From Rhynchopus sp. YZ270_cl-10 (lineage: Eukaryota; Euglenozoa; Diplonemea; Diplonemida; Diplonemidae), in the NCBI GenBank assembly GCA_964035575.1, contig OZ037925.1, positions 620,001 through 684,000 on the forward strand: a DNA stretch of 64,000 nt. The letters are read 5' to 3'. This document shows, in pieces, positions 47,179-55,610 of this stretch. Made by a program: the position numbers and the translations under genes. Position 1 is the first letter of the stretch, and the number at the start of each line of letters is the position of its first letter. The notes under the pieces were generated by a model. It was not told the origin of the DNA and made no database searches. It saw only the letters and a program-made list of their open reading frames with translations.

Positions 47179-48822
47179 ATGTTCCGCCCATCTCATGTCC
47201 ACTGTGATGTGAAGGGTTTGTTGCGTAGTCTTGACAGCCCTATTCTTTCTTGCCTCGTAGAGGACAGCACGGGACGTGCCCAGGATGAGCCTCGCAGTAT
47301 TACAAATGCACATTACGTTCGCGTCACCCCCGACAGCTTCCCAGAGAGCACGCTTGCCTGCATCAGCAAAGACCTAACCCGCACGCTCCTCGGCCCCGAC
47401 GCAACAGCCGAGGCAGACCTGACAGCGCTCATCTCCGATACAATGAAATTCTCCGAGACTCACAATCTTAGTATCCAGCCATGGGCAACTACCTATGGAT
47501 GCCATCATTATGGGTCTTATGTTGGTCAGATGGGAGATGGGCGGGCAATGTCTTTGGCTCAGATTAGGAATGATGATAATACGGTGACCTGCGAGCTGCA
47601 GTTGAAAGGGTGCGGACGGACGCCTTTTAACCGCAGCTTTGATGGACGTTGTGTCCTGCGGTCCTCTGTGCGTGAGTTTCTTGCGGCAGAGCATCTGCAC
47701 CATCTAGGCATCCCCACCTCTCGCATCTGGGGTGTCATTCGCACCAAAGAGAAGGTGTCGCGACCATGGTTCGACAACACCGACCAACACGTCATGATGA
47801 ACGAACCCGGTGCAGTCACACTCCGTGTCGCTCACACCTTCCTCCGTTTTGGGCATCTCGAATACCACAATAAAAACGGAGAGTACGGCCTTCTCAAGCA
47901 AATGACAGACTACCTCCTTGCAAACATCGCCCCATTTACGACCCTTCCTAAAACCAACATGCCTGCCGCAGATTACACCGCAATGTTCGAACGCATCGTT
48001 GATATGTACGCACACTTGGTAGCAGAGTGGATGCGTGTCGGTTATGTACATGGCAACGTTAACAGTGACAACATGGCGCTTGATGGGCATACGCTTGATT
48101 TCGGTCCTTTTGGGTTCATGGAGAAGTACAACCCGATGTGGTGTCCCTGGCTGAACACCAGGCATTATTCCTATAAATACCAGCCCATCGCGATGGGGGT
48201 GAACATCCGAACCTTGTCTGACCCTTTTGCGGAGTTGGTTCGAAGGGAGGCGAAAGGTGCTGAATCGCGTGATAAACACCTGGAGGAAATTGATGGGTTG
48301 GCGCGGGGTTTCCCAGAGGCCTTTAAACGCAAATATGATGCAGTAAAATGCAGGAAATTGGGTGTATCCTCCGCAGAGGATGCTACAAAGGAACAAGCTG
48401 TTGCATTGTATGATAAGATGTTGGAGCAGATGGACGTTGATGGAGCGGACTTTACAACGTATTTCAGGTGTCTCTGCGGGATAGGGAAGACGGCAGGGTT
48501 TGCCTTGGTGAAAGAGGCGTTTGAGGGGAACGGTATAGATGCGGACACAGACGCATGGGAGCTGTTGCTGGCTGAGCACCAGGCCATGTCCCCCAGCGCC
48601 GAGGAAATGAAGCAAGAAAACCCGAGCATCGTGCTACGCAACTGGATGGCCCGCGAGGCCTACCAGGCTGCGGAGAAAGGAGACTACACTGTGCTCGCAA
48701 GCATGTCCGATGCGCTGAGCACACCCTACTCTGACGACCACCTCACCTCCCCATGGTACGGCCCTGCTCCTGGGTGGGCACTACAGAAACCTGGTGTCCA
48801 CGTCATGACCTGCTCCTCATGA
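47179..48822 (+). CDS. SELENOO: SelO protein AMP-transferase (pseudokinase), cysteine form
   Basis: SelO/YdiU family; members use an inverted ATP-binding mode to attach AMP to Ser, Thr or Tyr of target proteins and are usually mitochondrial, with a role in redox stress. Length 547 residues against about 480 in bacteria and 670 in human. Seen: YGCHHYGSYVGQMGDGRA at 106-123, ELQLKG with Lys143 at 139-144, RSSVREF at 161-167, HGNVNSDNM at 291-299 (Asp297, Asn298) and LDFGPFGF at 306-313 (Asp307). The C-terminus is TCSS; in animals this position is selenocysteine before the last two Ser, so this is a Cys homologue although tRNA-Sec lies 6 kb away. No clear mitochondrial targeting sequence is visible. 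Intronless; only 208 bp separate it from the next gene. Confidence 0.97.
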   Translation: MFRPSHVHCDVKGLLRSLDSPILSCLVEDSTGRAQDEPRSITNAHYVRVTPDSFPESTLACISKDLTRTLLGPDATAEADLTALISDTMKFSETHNLSIQPWATTYGCHHYGSYVGQMGDGRAMSLAQIRNDDNTVTCELQLKGCGRTPFNRSFDGRCVLRSSVREFLAAEHLHHLGIPTSRIWGVIRTKEKVSRPWFDNTDQHVMMNEPGAVTLRVAHTFLRFGHLEYHNKNGEYGLLKQMTDYLLANIAPFTTLPKTNMPAADYTAMFERIVDMYAHLVAEWMRVGYVHGNVNSDNMALDGHTLDFGPFGFMEKYNPMWCPWLNTRHYSYKYQPIAMGVNIRTLSDPFAELVRREAKGAESRDKHLEEIDGLARGFPEAFKRKYDAVKCRKLGVSSAEDATKEQAVALYDKMLEQMDVDGADFTTYFRCLCGIGKTAGFALVKEAFEGNGIDADTDAWELLLAEHQAMSPSAEEMKQENPSIVLRNWMAREAYQAAEKGDYTVLASMSDALSTPYSDDHLTSPWYGPAPGWALQKPGVHVMTCSS

Positions 48823-49030
48823 GGTGAAAAAAGTGAGGACGGAATGGGGGAAACGGAGGGATTAATTTATTTGCCTCCCCCCCTTTTTTTTGTCAATTTC
48901 CCCTCCCCCTCCCCCTCCCCCCTCCCCCCTCCCCCTCCCCCCTCCTCCCTATCCCACCCCTCCTCCCTATCCTACCCCAGCTACCACATCACAGGCCTTT
49001 GAGATGCGGATGTGATCATAATAAACAAAT
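48823..49030. other. C-rich spacer between SelO and helicase gene
   Basis: Holds repeated CCCCCT words (about 48897-48965) that could form a G-quadruplex on the minus strand. It must contain the SelO 3' end and the promoter or processing site for the helicase gene within about 200 bp. Confidence 0.6.
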
Positions 49031-52000
49031 ATGAGTTCTTTACCCAACGAAGTGCCTGCGGTAGTACCCTTGGGAGAGGTGGCAGTGGAGGCTGTGGCTA
49101 CAGTAGAAACGGTAGCGGGGAGTCCAGGCAGCAGCAATGTGGAGGCAACATCACAGATTGACACAATGTCCGCAACATCGGCCGCTTCGGCGGCATCAGA
49201 GCCAGGTCCGGAAACACCAGCAACCGAGACCGCAGCAGAAGCACCAGCAGCAGCCACCCCACCCATCCCCCTTGCGGACCGCCACGCACACTACTACCGC
49301 GACCAGATCCACAACAAATTCCGTGGCTACCAATCCGAGCTCTTCGACCTTTGCTGCAATGCGAACAGCCTTGCCGTCATGCCAACCGGGACCGGAAAGA
49401 CGCTACTGGCCTTTGCGATTGCGGAGCACCGACGGATTAAGGTGAGAGAGGAGACACAGATGCACAAACCCGCGCTTATGCTGTTTGTGACACGGTCGTT
49501 GTGCAGCCAGCAGCATAAGGTGTGTGTGGAGGAGTTTGCGAAGATAGGAAAGCCCGACGGGAGCCGCATCTGCAACCTGCTGCAACATCATGACGTGCTG
49601 AGCTGCAACAACGACGACGACGACGAACTCGAGGACTACGACATCATCTTCGGCATCTCCTCGCACGTCAAGAACTACCTCCAGATCGGCCGCCCTGACA
49701 AGATCAGCAACTTCAGCATCATCATCTTCGACGAAGCGCACAACCTCCGTGGCGACAGCCCCGGCGTCAAAATCATGGACAACTACGTCAAGAACGCACC
49801 CCTTGCAGATCGCCCACAGATCCTCGGCCTCACAGCCACGCCCTTCTCCAAGAAGACCAAAGCTGTGGTGGAGATGACCGAACTCTGCGGCGTCCTCGAC
49901 GCACCTCTAGTCACACCCACACAGGAGGACAACATCACAGAGATGCTGCAGTACGCTGCGCACGCACCACCCGAGATTGTCATTGTGCCGCCCACCGCTG
50001 CGGAAAATGGCTTGCTGCGGTATTTGTCATCTGCTTTGGAGCAGGTCCTCCAGCTGTTGAATGAGTTTCACGAGAGCGAGGAGGAGGTGGAAGGCTTCAC
50101 GGGGGGCACCCGTATCCAGCAGGTTGTCGGCGAGATTGTCAAGCTAGGACAATGGACCAGCGACACGTCACGGACGTTGGCAAACTATGTTGGGCAGAAA
50201 GACCTGCCTCTCAGCCTTCTCAGCCACCTCAACCTGCTATTGCTTGATGTACGCACGCTCACCGAGAAGGCAGGCGTGCTGTCTGCGCAAGACCACTGGA
50301 AGGAGCAATACAACGCCCTGCAGCCCCCAAAGGTAGAAGGAACCACTCTGCGTGCACAGCAAACTGCCAGCATCGCAGCACTCATCACCGACATCAACAA
50401 CAACATGGAGGCCAAGTTTGCCGAAACCACGCCTGCCGACGACCAATATGGGTCTAAGGAAAAGTCTGTGCTGACACAGCTCATTCGGGAGCACGAAGTG
50501 CAGAAGGAAAATATGCGGGTGATAGTGTTCGTGCCTCTCGTTGTTGAGGCACAGCAGATGGCAAAGCGCTTTGACAAGATCCTGCAGGATGCCCTCCCAG
50601 GCAGCAGTGTGAAGGTGATTGACTACACGAAGAATACGTCGGCTTCGAAGGGGAAGGACATCAGGTCGCGCTTTCTGAAGGGGAAGTTGAAGGTGATCTT
50701 CTCGACGACGGCGTTGGAGGAGGGGATCGACATCCCTGGGTGTTCGTTGGTGATCCGCTTTTATATGCTGTCGTCGAGCATTATCTCGCTGAACCAATGC
50801 CGTGGGCGGGCGAGGAAGAGCGAAGCACGCTTTGCGCTCTTTGTCAACAACGAGTTAGAGCGTGACCAGGCGGAGCGGCACTTGGACTACAATGTGATCA
50901 TGCGGCTGTCACGCGACCACAGCCAGGAGATCGCATTAAGCACACGCATGGCACGCGCCTGTTACAACGACAAGGTCAATGCCGAGAGCCTTGTCCACTT
51001 CTACTGCACGGAAATGGTCGAAACAGGCTACGCAGACGCACTGCCTTGCATCAACATGTTCGTCTCGGATGACGGCCTCCGCACGCTCACACTCTGCATC
51101 CCCGTCTCCGGCGAGCCCGAGGGACGTGTCTTCTCTGTAGAACTCTACCAAAACGAGATAAACACAAAGTTCAAGCTGCTAAAAGACATTTGCAAGTTCC
51201 TCGAGAGCATTGGGTGTCTCAAGCCTCTCACCGCGCACAGTCACGCCTCCTTTGAAATGCGTGAGTATGAGTCGCAGACCGCAGGGTCCGGAAAGGTGGA
51301 TGCAGACATGCAGGCGTACGACAGAGCAACGTGGAACTACTGCGATCTGCCCTACGACAAGCTTGTGGAGCTCTGCCGCATGACGCACACTGTCCACTAC
51401 CAGCTCTCGCAGGAGGGCGACCTGCACTCTGTCAGCCTTGCGGTTACAGCAAACAGGGGGGGGAAGCGTGTGTTTGGTGGCAAGGAGAAGGATCGGGTAG
51501 GCTACCCTGACAGTGACACCGCAGTGCAAAATGCGGCTCTGAGTGCATTGCGTGCGGTGTTCAAGTTCAACTTCTTCACAGAAGATGCGCCAAAGGAGAT
51601 ACAGTACAAAGTGCCCAAGCGTGCGGAGCAGAGGGGACTCGCACTCGTGTCCCGCTACAACCACTACGAAGGCAGGTCTGAGCAGTTATTCGTCCCCCTC
51701 GGCAAGGCTGCAAGCGTCAACTACCATGGGTCAGAAAAGGTCATCGTGTACGACCCACCACCACCGCCTCCGCCACCGCCACCCCCAAGCGAGCTGATGC
51801 AGTCCCCGTATCAAACAGTGCCGCCACCTCCGAGGCCATCGCCATACCAGCAATACCCAGCTTCGTCCCCGTCTCCATCCCCAGTGCGGGCAGGTGTAGA
51901 CGTAGGTGCGGTTGTACCTGAAGCCGAAGGTGCGCACGCAGCCCGCAACTCATCTGCCCGTGACAGTGTCAGCCCTGCCAATGCAAATGCAGCGAAGCTG

Positions 52001-53479
52001 CCTGAACAAGATGCAGGGGCCCCGAAGCAAGCTGTGTCACAGCCACCATATCAGCAGCCTCCAGTCCCAGCACCAGAGACTAGTGCACCACCACCAATAC
52101 CATCGCCATACCAGCAACATCCAGTCCCAGCACCGTCAAGAGTTGTGCCAGAGGCGGCAGGGACAGGTGCCAGTCCCGCGTTGCCAGCACAGCCAACACC
52201 GTCACCATACCAACGGCATCCAGTCCCAGCAAAGGTTGTGCCAGTGTCTGTGGAGACAAGTGCGCCAGTACCGTCATCATCCCCATACCAGCAACATCCA
52301 GCCCCAACACCAGCACGAGTTGTGTCAGCTGTAGGGACAAGTGCCAGTCCCTTGTTGCCAGCACAGACAACACCGTCATCATACCAGCAACGTCCAGTCC
52401 CAGCACCAGCAACAGTTATTCCAGAAGTTGTAAGGCAAGGTGCCAGTCCAGCACAACCGCCTGCTCCATCACCGTATCAGCAGTATACAACCCCCGCAAA
52501 CGTTGTCACAGCACCAACAGGGACTAGTGTGCCACCACCAACACCATCACACCAGCAATATCCATTGCCAGCACCGTCAAGAGTTGTGCCAGAGGCGGCA
52601 GGGACAGGTGCCAGTCTCGCGTTGCCAGCACAGCCAACACCGTCACCATATCAGCAACATTCAGTCCCAGCACCAGTGGCAAGTGCACCAGTACCGTCGT
52701 CATCACCATATCAGCAACACCCAGTTCCAATACCAGGGACAAGTGTGCCAGTCCCAACATCATCACCATATCAGCAGCATTCAGCCCCAACACCAGCACG
52801 AGTTGTGCCAGCTGCAGGGACAGGTGCTAGTCCCGCGTTGCCAGCACACCCAACACCGTCACCATACCAGCAACGGCCAGTCCCAGCACCAGTGACAAGT
52901 GCGCCAGTACCGTCATCATCACCGTATCAGCAACACCCAGTTCCAACACCAGGGACAAGTGTACCAGCACCGCCACCATACCAGCAACATCCAGTCCCAG
53001 CACCAGCAGCAGTTATTCCAGAAGTTGTAAGGCAAGGTGCCAGTCCAGCACAACCGCCTGCTCCATCACCGTATCAGCAGTATACAACCCCCGCAAACGT
53101 TGTCACAGCACCAACAGGGACTAGTGTGCCACCACCAACACCATCACCACACCAGCAATATCCAGTCCCAGCAGTGCCTGTGCAGCCAAGTGCGCCGGTA
53201 CCGTCATCATCACCATACCAGCAACATCCAGTCCCTACACCAGCACGAGTTATGCCAACTGCAGGGAAAAGTACGGGTTTGGTGTTGCCAGCACCATGCC
53301 AGCAATATCCACTCCCAACAAGAGTTGTGCCAGGGGCTGTGGGGGCAGGTGCCGGCATGCAACAGGTCTGGGTGGCACCGCTGATGCCCTGGGTACCACC
53401 ACCGCATCAGCAGTTCCCGGCAGCAGCAACCCCGGGCCAGGGTGGGTATGCCGTGTACAACCCGTACCCTCGTGTGTAG
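49031..53479 (+). CDS. Dicer/RIG-I-type helicase with DUF283-like and dsRBD-like domains, no RNase III
   Basis: Superfamily 2 dsRNA-type helicase, 1482 residues. An Ala/Thr/Pro-rich N-terminus (1-85) precedes motif Q (FRGYQ, 97-101), Walker A MPTGTGKT at 117-124, DEAH at 234-237, TAT at 268-270, a largely helical insert (about 310-480) typical of Dicer and RIG-I, motif V STTALEEGIDIPG at 558-570 and motif VI QCRGRARK at 589-596. Residues about 650-735 (AESLVHFYC to FLESIGCL) resemble the Dicer dimerisation domain DUF283; about 772-845 resembles a dsRNA-binding domain ending AVQNAALSALRAV. From 908 to the end there is a proline-rich tail with about 17 YQQ motifs. PAZ and both RNase III domains are absent. 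Known members process or sense dsRNA; a role here in small-RNA production or antiviral sensing is inference. Confidence 0.93.
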   Translation: MSSLPNEVPAVVPLGEVAVEAVATVETVAGSPGSSNVEATSQIDTMSATSAASAASEPGPETPATETAAEAPAAATPPIPLADRHAHYYRDQIHNKFRGYQSELFDLCCNANSLAVMPTGTGKTLLAFAIAEHRRIKVREETQMHKPALMLFVTRSLCSQQHKVCVEEFAKIGKPDGSRICNLLQHHDVLSCNNDDDDELEDYDIIFGISSHVKNYLQIGRPDKISNFSIIIFDEAHNLRGDSPGVKIMDNYVKNAPLADRPQILGLTATPFSKKTKAVVEMTELCGVLDAPLVTPTQEDNITEMLQYAAHAPPEIVIVPPTAAENGLLRYLSSALEQVLQLLNEFHESEEEVEGFTGGTRIQQVVGEIVKLGQWTSDTSRTLANYVGQKDLPLSLLSHLNLLLLDVRTLTEKAGVLSAQDHWKEQYNALQPPKVEGTTLRAQQTASIAALITDINNNMEAKFAETTPADDQYGSKEKSVLTQLIREHEVQKENMRVIVFVPLVVEAQQMAKRFDKILQDALPGSSVKVIDYTKNTSASKGKDIRSRFLKGKLKVIFSTTALEEGIDIPGCSLVIRFYMLSSSIISLNQCRGRARKSEARFALFVNNELERDQAERHLDYNVIMRLSRDHSQEIALSTRMARACYNDKVNAESLVHFYCTEMVETGYADALPCINMFVSDDGLRTLTLCIPVSGEPEGRVFSVELYQNEINTKFKLLKDICKFLESIGCLKPLTAHSHASFEMREYESQTAGSGKVDADMQAYDRATWNYCDLPYDKLVELCRMTHTVHYQLSQEGDLHSVSLAVTANRGGKRVFGGKEKDRVGYPDSDTAVQNAALSALRAVFKFNFFTEDAPKEIQYKVPKRAEQRGLALVSRYNHYEGRSEQLFVPLGKAASVNYHGSEKVIVYDPPPPPPPPPPPSELMQSPYQTVPPPPRPSPYQQYPASSPSPSPVRAGVDVGAVVPEAEGAHAARNSSARDSVSPANANAAKLPEQDAGAPKQAVSQPPYQQPPVPAPETSAPPPIPSPYQQHPVPAPSRVVPEAAGTGASPALPAQPTPSPYQRHPVPAKVVPVSVETSAPVPSSSPYQQHPAPTPARVVSAVGTSASPLLPAQTTPSSYQQRPVPAPATVIPEVVRQGASPAQPPAPSPYQQYTTPANVVTAPTGTSVPPPTPSHQQYPLPAPSRVVPEAAGTGASLALPAQPTPSPYQQHSVPAPVASAPVPSSSPYQQHPVPIPGTSVPVPTSSPYQQHSAPTPARVVPAAGTGASPALPAHPTPSPYQQRPVPAPVTSAPVPSSSPYQQHPVPTPGTSVPAPPPYQQHPVPAPAAVIPEVVRQGASPAQPPAPSPYQQYTTPANVVTAPTGTSVPPPTPSPHQQYPVPAVPVQPSAPVPSSSPYQQHPVPTPARVMPTAGKSTGLVLPAPCQQYPLPTRVVPGAVGAGAGMQQVWVAPLMPWVPPPHQQFPAAATPGQGGYAVYNPYPRV
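51752..53440 (+). repeat. Coding repeats for the SPYQQHPVPAP tail
   Basis: Imperfect in-frame repeats inside the helicase gene, encoding a poly-Pro run followed by about 17 units with SPYQQ or HQQY cores and spacers such as TSAPVPSS or VVPEAAGTGASPALPAQPTP. A segment of about 150 bp starting at about 52402 recurs at about 53005, showing recent in-frame duplication. Confidence 0.88.
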
Positions 53480-54726
53480 ACCAGCTTCGTTGAATGCGGG
53501 GGAGTGTCCGCACAGGTAATCTATTGGGGGCGTGTTGAGCAGCACTTTGAAGCGGTCCTTTTTGTGTGTGTTTATGTCTCAGTGGAGGAAGGGAATATGC
53601 TACATGGGTTGTGGCATATTGTGGGGGAGGGGGGAAGGGGAAACGGGGATGATTTGTTTAGTTTTGTTGAACCGACATTCTTCAGTAAGGAAAGGTGACT
53701 CAGTACAGAAGCTTAGCAGTCTCTTGCTTGCGTGCAGAGCGGCGTGTCCAGTTGGCAACTTTCTCTTGTCATGGGTAGTATGCATCAACCCGGTAATTTA
53801 CCTCCATTGAAGTCGCAAAATCGATAATTTGCTACCACGCTCTATAGTAGTCTGCACGAATGCAACCAAGTTTTCAAAGAATAAAAGGAGTCATTTGTTC
53901 CTATCCAGTTTGCCTGGATTTCTCATGCCCGTGGGAGTTTCTCCGGGTTTTTTTCCCCCACTCTGGACACACGAAGGTGTTCGCGCTCTGTCACCTTCAC
54001 TTCTCGGCAAAATAGAAGAAAAAAAACCCCAGTTGTAGATACAAGACCGATAGTGTTATAAGGTGACTAAGCACGAGAGGCTCAGGATCATCTCACCAAC
54101 ATTTATCTCTTTCTTTTTTTTTTTGCATGACTCTGCCACATTCTCTAATACCAATGACAGCAGTTCGGTGGTGAATGTCTGCATCTTTTGAAGGGTAACG
54201 ATGCGCGTGGGGCTTAGGTCATCTTTCCCAATCGTATTTTTTTAAAAACGTCTCTCTCTCAAAAACAAAAAGCAAAAACAAAACAAACAAAAACAAACAA
54301 ACAAATAAACAAAAAGAATCACCAACGAGTCTCCATACAAATCGATAAACGAGCCCCCCCCCCTTTTTTTTGCCGAGCGACATGCTATGGTTTAATTAAC
54401 CAGTTGGATTCCTCTTGTTCGTAACCTAATCCAAGTTGGTACTTCATTGTAGACGCGTCCAGGGCAGTGTTGGCCATCAGAAGGTCATTGCAGACGTGTC
54501 TTGGGGAAGGGGTACGATGGATGCATGGGAAGGGACATGGTGCATGGGGTACGATGTTTGGGTGTAGGGAAGAAATGGGAAACGGGGATAGATATTACAG
54601 TTGGGGTACAGCTGTCGGCGATGGTAATGGCACCCTGTGAGTAGGTTCCTTCATTGGTGCCGAAAGCGTCTACGCGTATACCATGTCTTCTTAATTCTGC
54701 AGTTGGGGACAGAAGCATCCGAACTA
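53480..54726. other. Intergenic region after the helicase gene
   Basis: No protein gene seen. It contains hairpin element B copies at 54061-54100 and 54191-54230, an A-rich CAAA run (about 54260-54320), and unique sequence without clear features up to the direct repeat at 54727. Confidence 0.5.
54061..54100. repeat. Hairpin element B, copies 2 and 3 region (copy 2)
   Basis: AGGTGA (54061-54066) pairs with TCATCT (54088-54093) using one G-T pair. The inner CTAAGC and GCTCAG pair with one mismatch around loop ACGAGAG. A weaker relative follows at 54191-54230 (AAGG, then GGGGCTTAGGTCATCTT). Confidence 0.6.
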
Positions 54727-54767
54727 GGAAGCAAATACCAAAGGGTGTGAGGAGGGGAATCTGCTGG
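54727..54767. repeat. 41-bp direct repeat flanking tRNA-Sec, left copy
   Basis: Starts GGAAGCAAATACCAA and ends GGGGAATCTGCTGG. It matches 55132-55172 in the same orientation at 40 of 41 positions. The two copies are 405 bp apart and enclose the tRNA-Sec gene. Confidence 0.93.
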
Positions 54768-54813
54768 GTTGGGTGAAGGTTTTGGTTCTATATTCATGGA
54801 ACTTCATGGATAT

Positions 54814-54850
54814 GGCGCAGGTGGCATAGCTCCTGTACGCTATGGGCGCC
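54814..54850. repeat. Stem-loop just upstream of tRNA-Sec
   Basis: GGCGC (54814-54818) pairs with GCGCC (54846-54850), and CATAGC (54825-54830) with GCTATG (54839-54844). It ends 7 bp before the mature tRNA 5' end. It may be a 5' leader structure or an upstream control element; neither is proven. Confidence 0.6.
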
Positions 54851-54857
54851 TCCTATC

Positions 54858-54944
54858 GCCGTGATGATATCAACTGGTGTTGGTTGCAGACTTCAAATCT
54901 GTAGGCGGGGTGACCCGCAGCGGTTCGATTCCGCCTTCGCGGTG
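54858..54944 (+). tRNA. tRNA-Sec(TCA): Selenocysteine tRNA, anticodon TCA
   Basis: 87-nt tRNA that reads UGA as selenocysteine. The anticodon loop CTTCAAA (54891-54897) carries TCA at 54893-54895. The D-arm is the long form special to this tRNA: ATCAAC and GTTGGT pair over six positions around the tetraloop TGGT. The variable arm has GCGGG and CCCGC around GTGA. The T-arm is GCGG, TTCGATT, CCGC. The acceptor pairs GCCGTGA with TCGCGGT, and the extended ninth-pair arm keeps the T-T mismatch at pair 8 also seen in human tRNA-Sec; the discriminator is G. A T-run follows one base later. This indicates that the organism makes selenoproteins. Confidence 0.95.
54922..54932 (+). promoter_or_regulatory. 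Internal B box of tRNA-Sec
   Basis: GGTTCGATTCC, the standard RNA polymerase III B-box sequence, inside the T-arm. The A-box region overlaps the long D-arm and is unlike that of ordinary tRNAs, as is usual for tRNA-Sec. Confidence 0.85.
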
Positions 54945-54945
54945 C

Positions 54946-54950
54946 TTTTT
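54946..54950 (+). terminator. RNA polymerase III terminator of tRNA-Sec
   Basis: A run of five T residues starting two bases after the discriminator base. Confidence 0.85.
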
Positions 54951-55131
54951 GTTTGCCCCAAAAGTGGTCCGTTTTTGTGCCAAGACCCAACACCTTTGCA
55001 CCCCTCTGGGAGCGATCTGTCAAAAGAAGGTCGAAAAACGATGTTTTGAGCAGTTTGAAGCACTTTCATGTTTTTCCTGCTAAAACCCCACTTTTCCCTT
55101 TGCCATATTTTTTTTTTTACCTCAGAAGCGG

Positions 55132-55172
55132 GGAAGCAAATACCAAGGGGTGTGAGGAGGGGAATCTGCTGG
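55132..55172. repeat. 41-bp direct repeat flanking tRNA-Sec, right copy
   Basis: Same orientation and length as 54727-54767, with a single difference (CAAGGGG here, CAAAGGG there). After it the two flanks diverge. Confidence 0.93.
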
Positions 55173-55470
55173 ACACTTTGTTTGCTGCTTGAGGCAATTG
55201 GGGTTGCGCTATGGACCCTTGGGGTGGGGCAGAGACAGAGGCAAGGCAACAATCGAGGGGAGGAGGGAGGTGGACTGACTTCGGCACCTTGTGGTTTGGG
55301 CGTCTGTTGGGCACACTGCCACTACACCACACCAATGCACCCTGTGGCCGTCCGAACCTTTTGATACAAGATGTGCGCGTGCCCTGTGTGGGCCCGTTCG
55401 TCTTTCAAGGTTCCTTCTTCGGCCACATGGGTGTTGAGGTGTTGGGTGATCTGTTGAGAAGACAGTTGAG

Positions 55471-55610
55471 TTTAGTTGGGTTTAGTTGGGTTTAGTTGGG
55501 TTTAGTTGGGTTTAGTTGGGTTTAGTTGGGTTTAGTTGGGTTTAGTTGGGTTTAGTTGGGTTTAGTTGGGTTTAGTTGGGTTTAGTTGGGTTTAGTTGGG
55601 TTTAGTTGGG
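55471..55610. repeat. Decamer repeat (TTTAGTTGGG) x 14
   Basis: Fourteen perfect tandem copies. On either side the pattern decays into degenerate CAGTTG-containing decamers (for example CAGTTGAG before and CAATTGAG, CAGTTGGA after, to about 55680). The TTTAG-plus-GGG composition recalls telomeric repeats such as TTTAGGG but with an inserted TT. Confidence 0.97.

Noticed and set aside
47704-48615. Minus-strand 303-codon frame opposite SelO, and similar frames opposite the SDR, PIG-U and helicase genes
   Set aside because: Mirror frames of well-supported plus-strand genes with no domains of their own.
48820-48822. TGA stop codons of SelO, PIG-U and the bromodomain gene as selenocysteine codons
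   Set aside because: After each TGA the frame does not continue into conserved family sequence; SelO ends at its usual CSS, and PIG-U continues through a spliced exon instead.
55211-55495. Plus-strand 94-codon frame before the decamer array
   Set aside because: Its end is a translation of the TTTAGTTGGG repeat and it has no recognisable feature.
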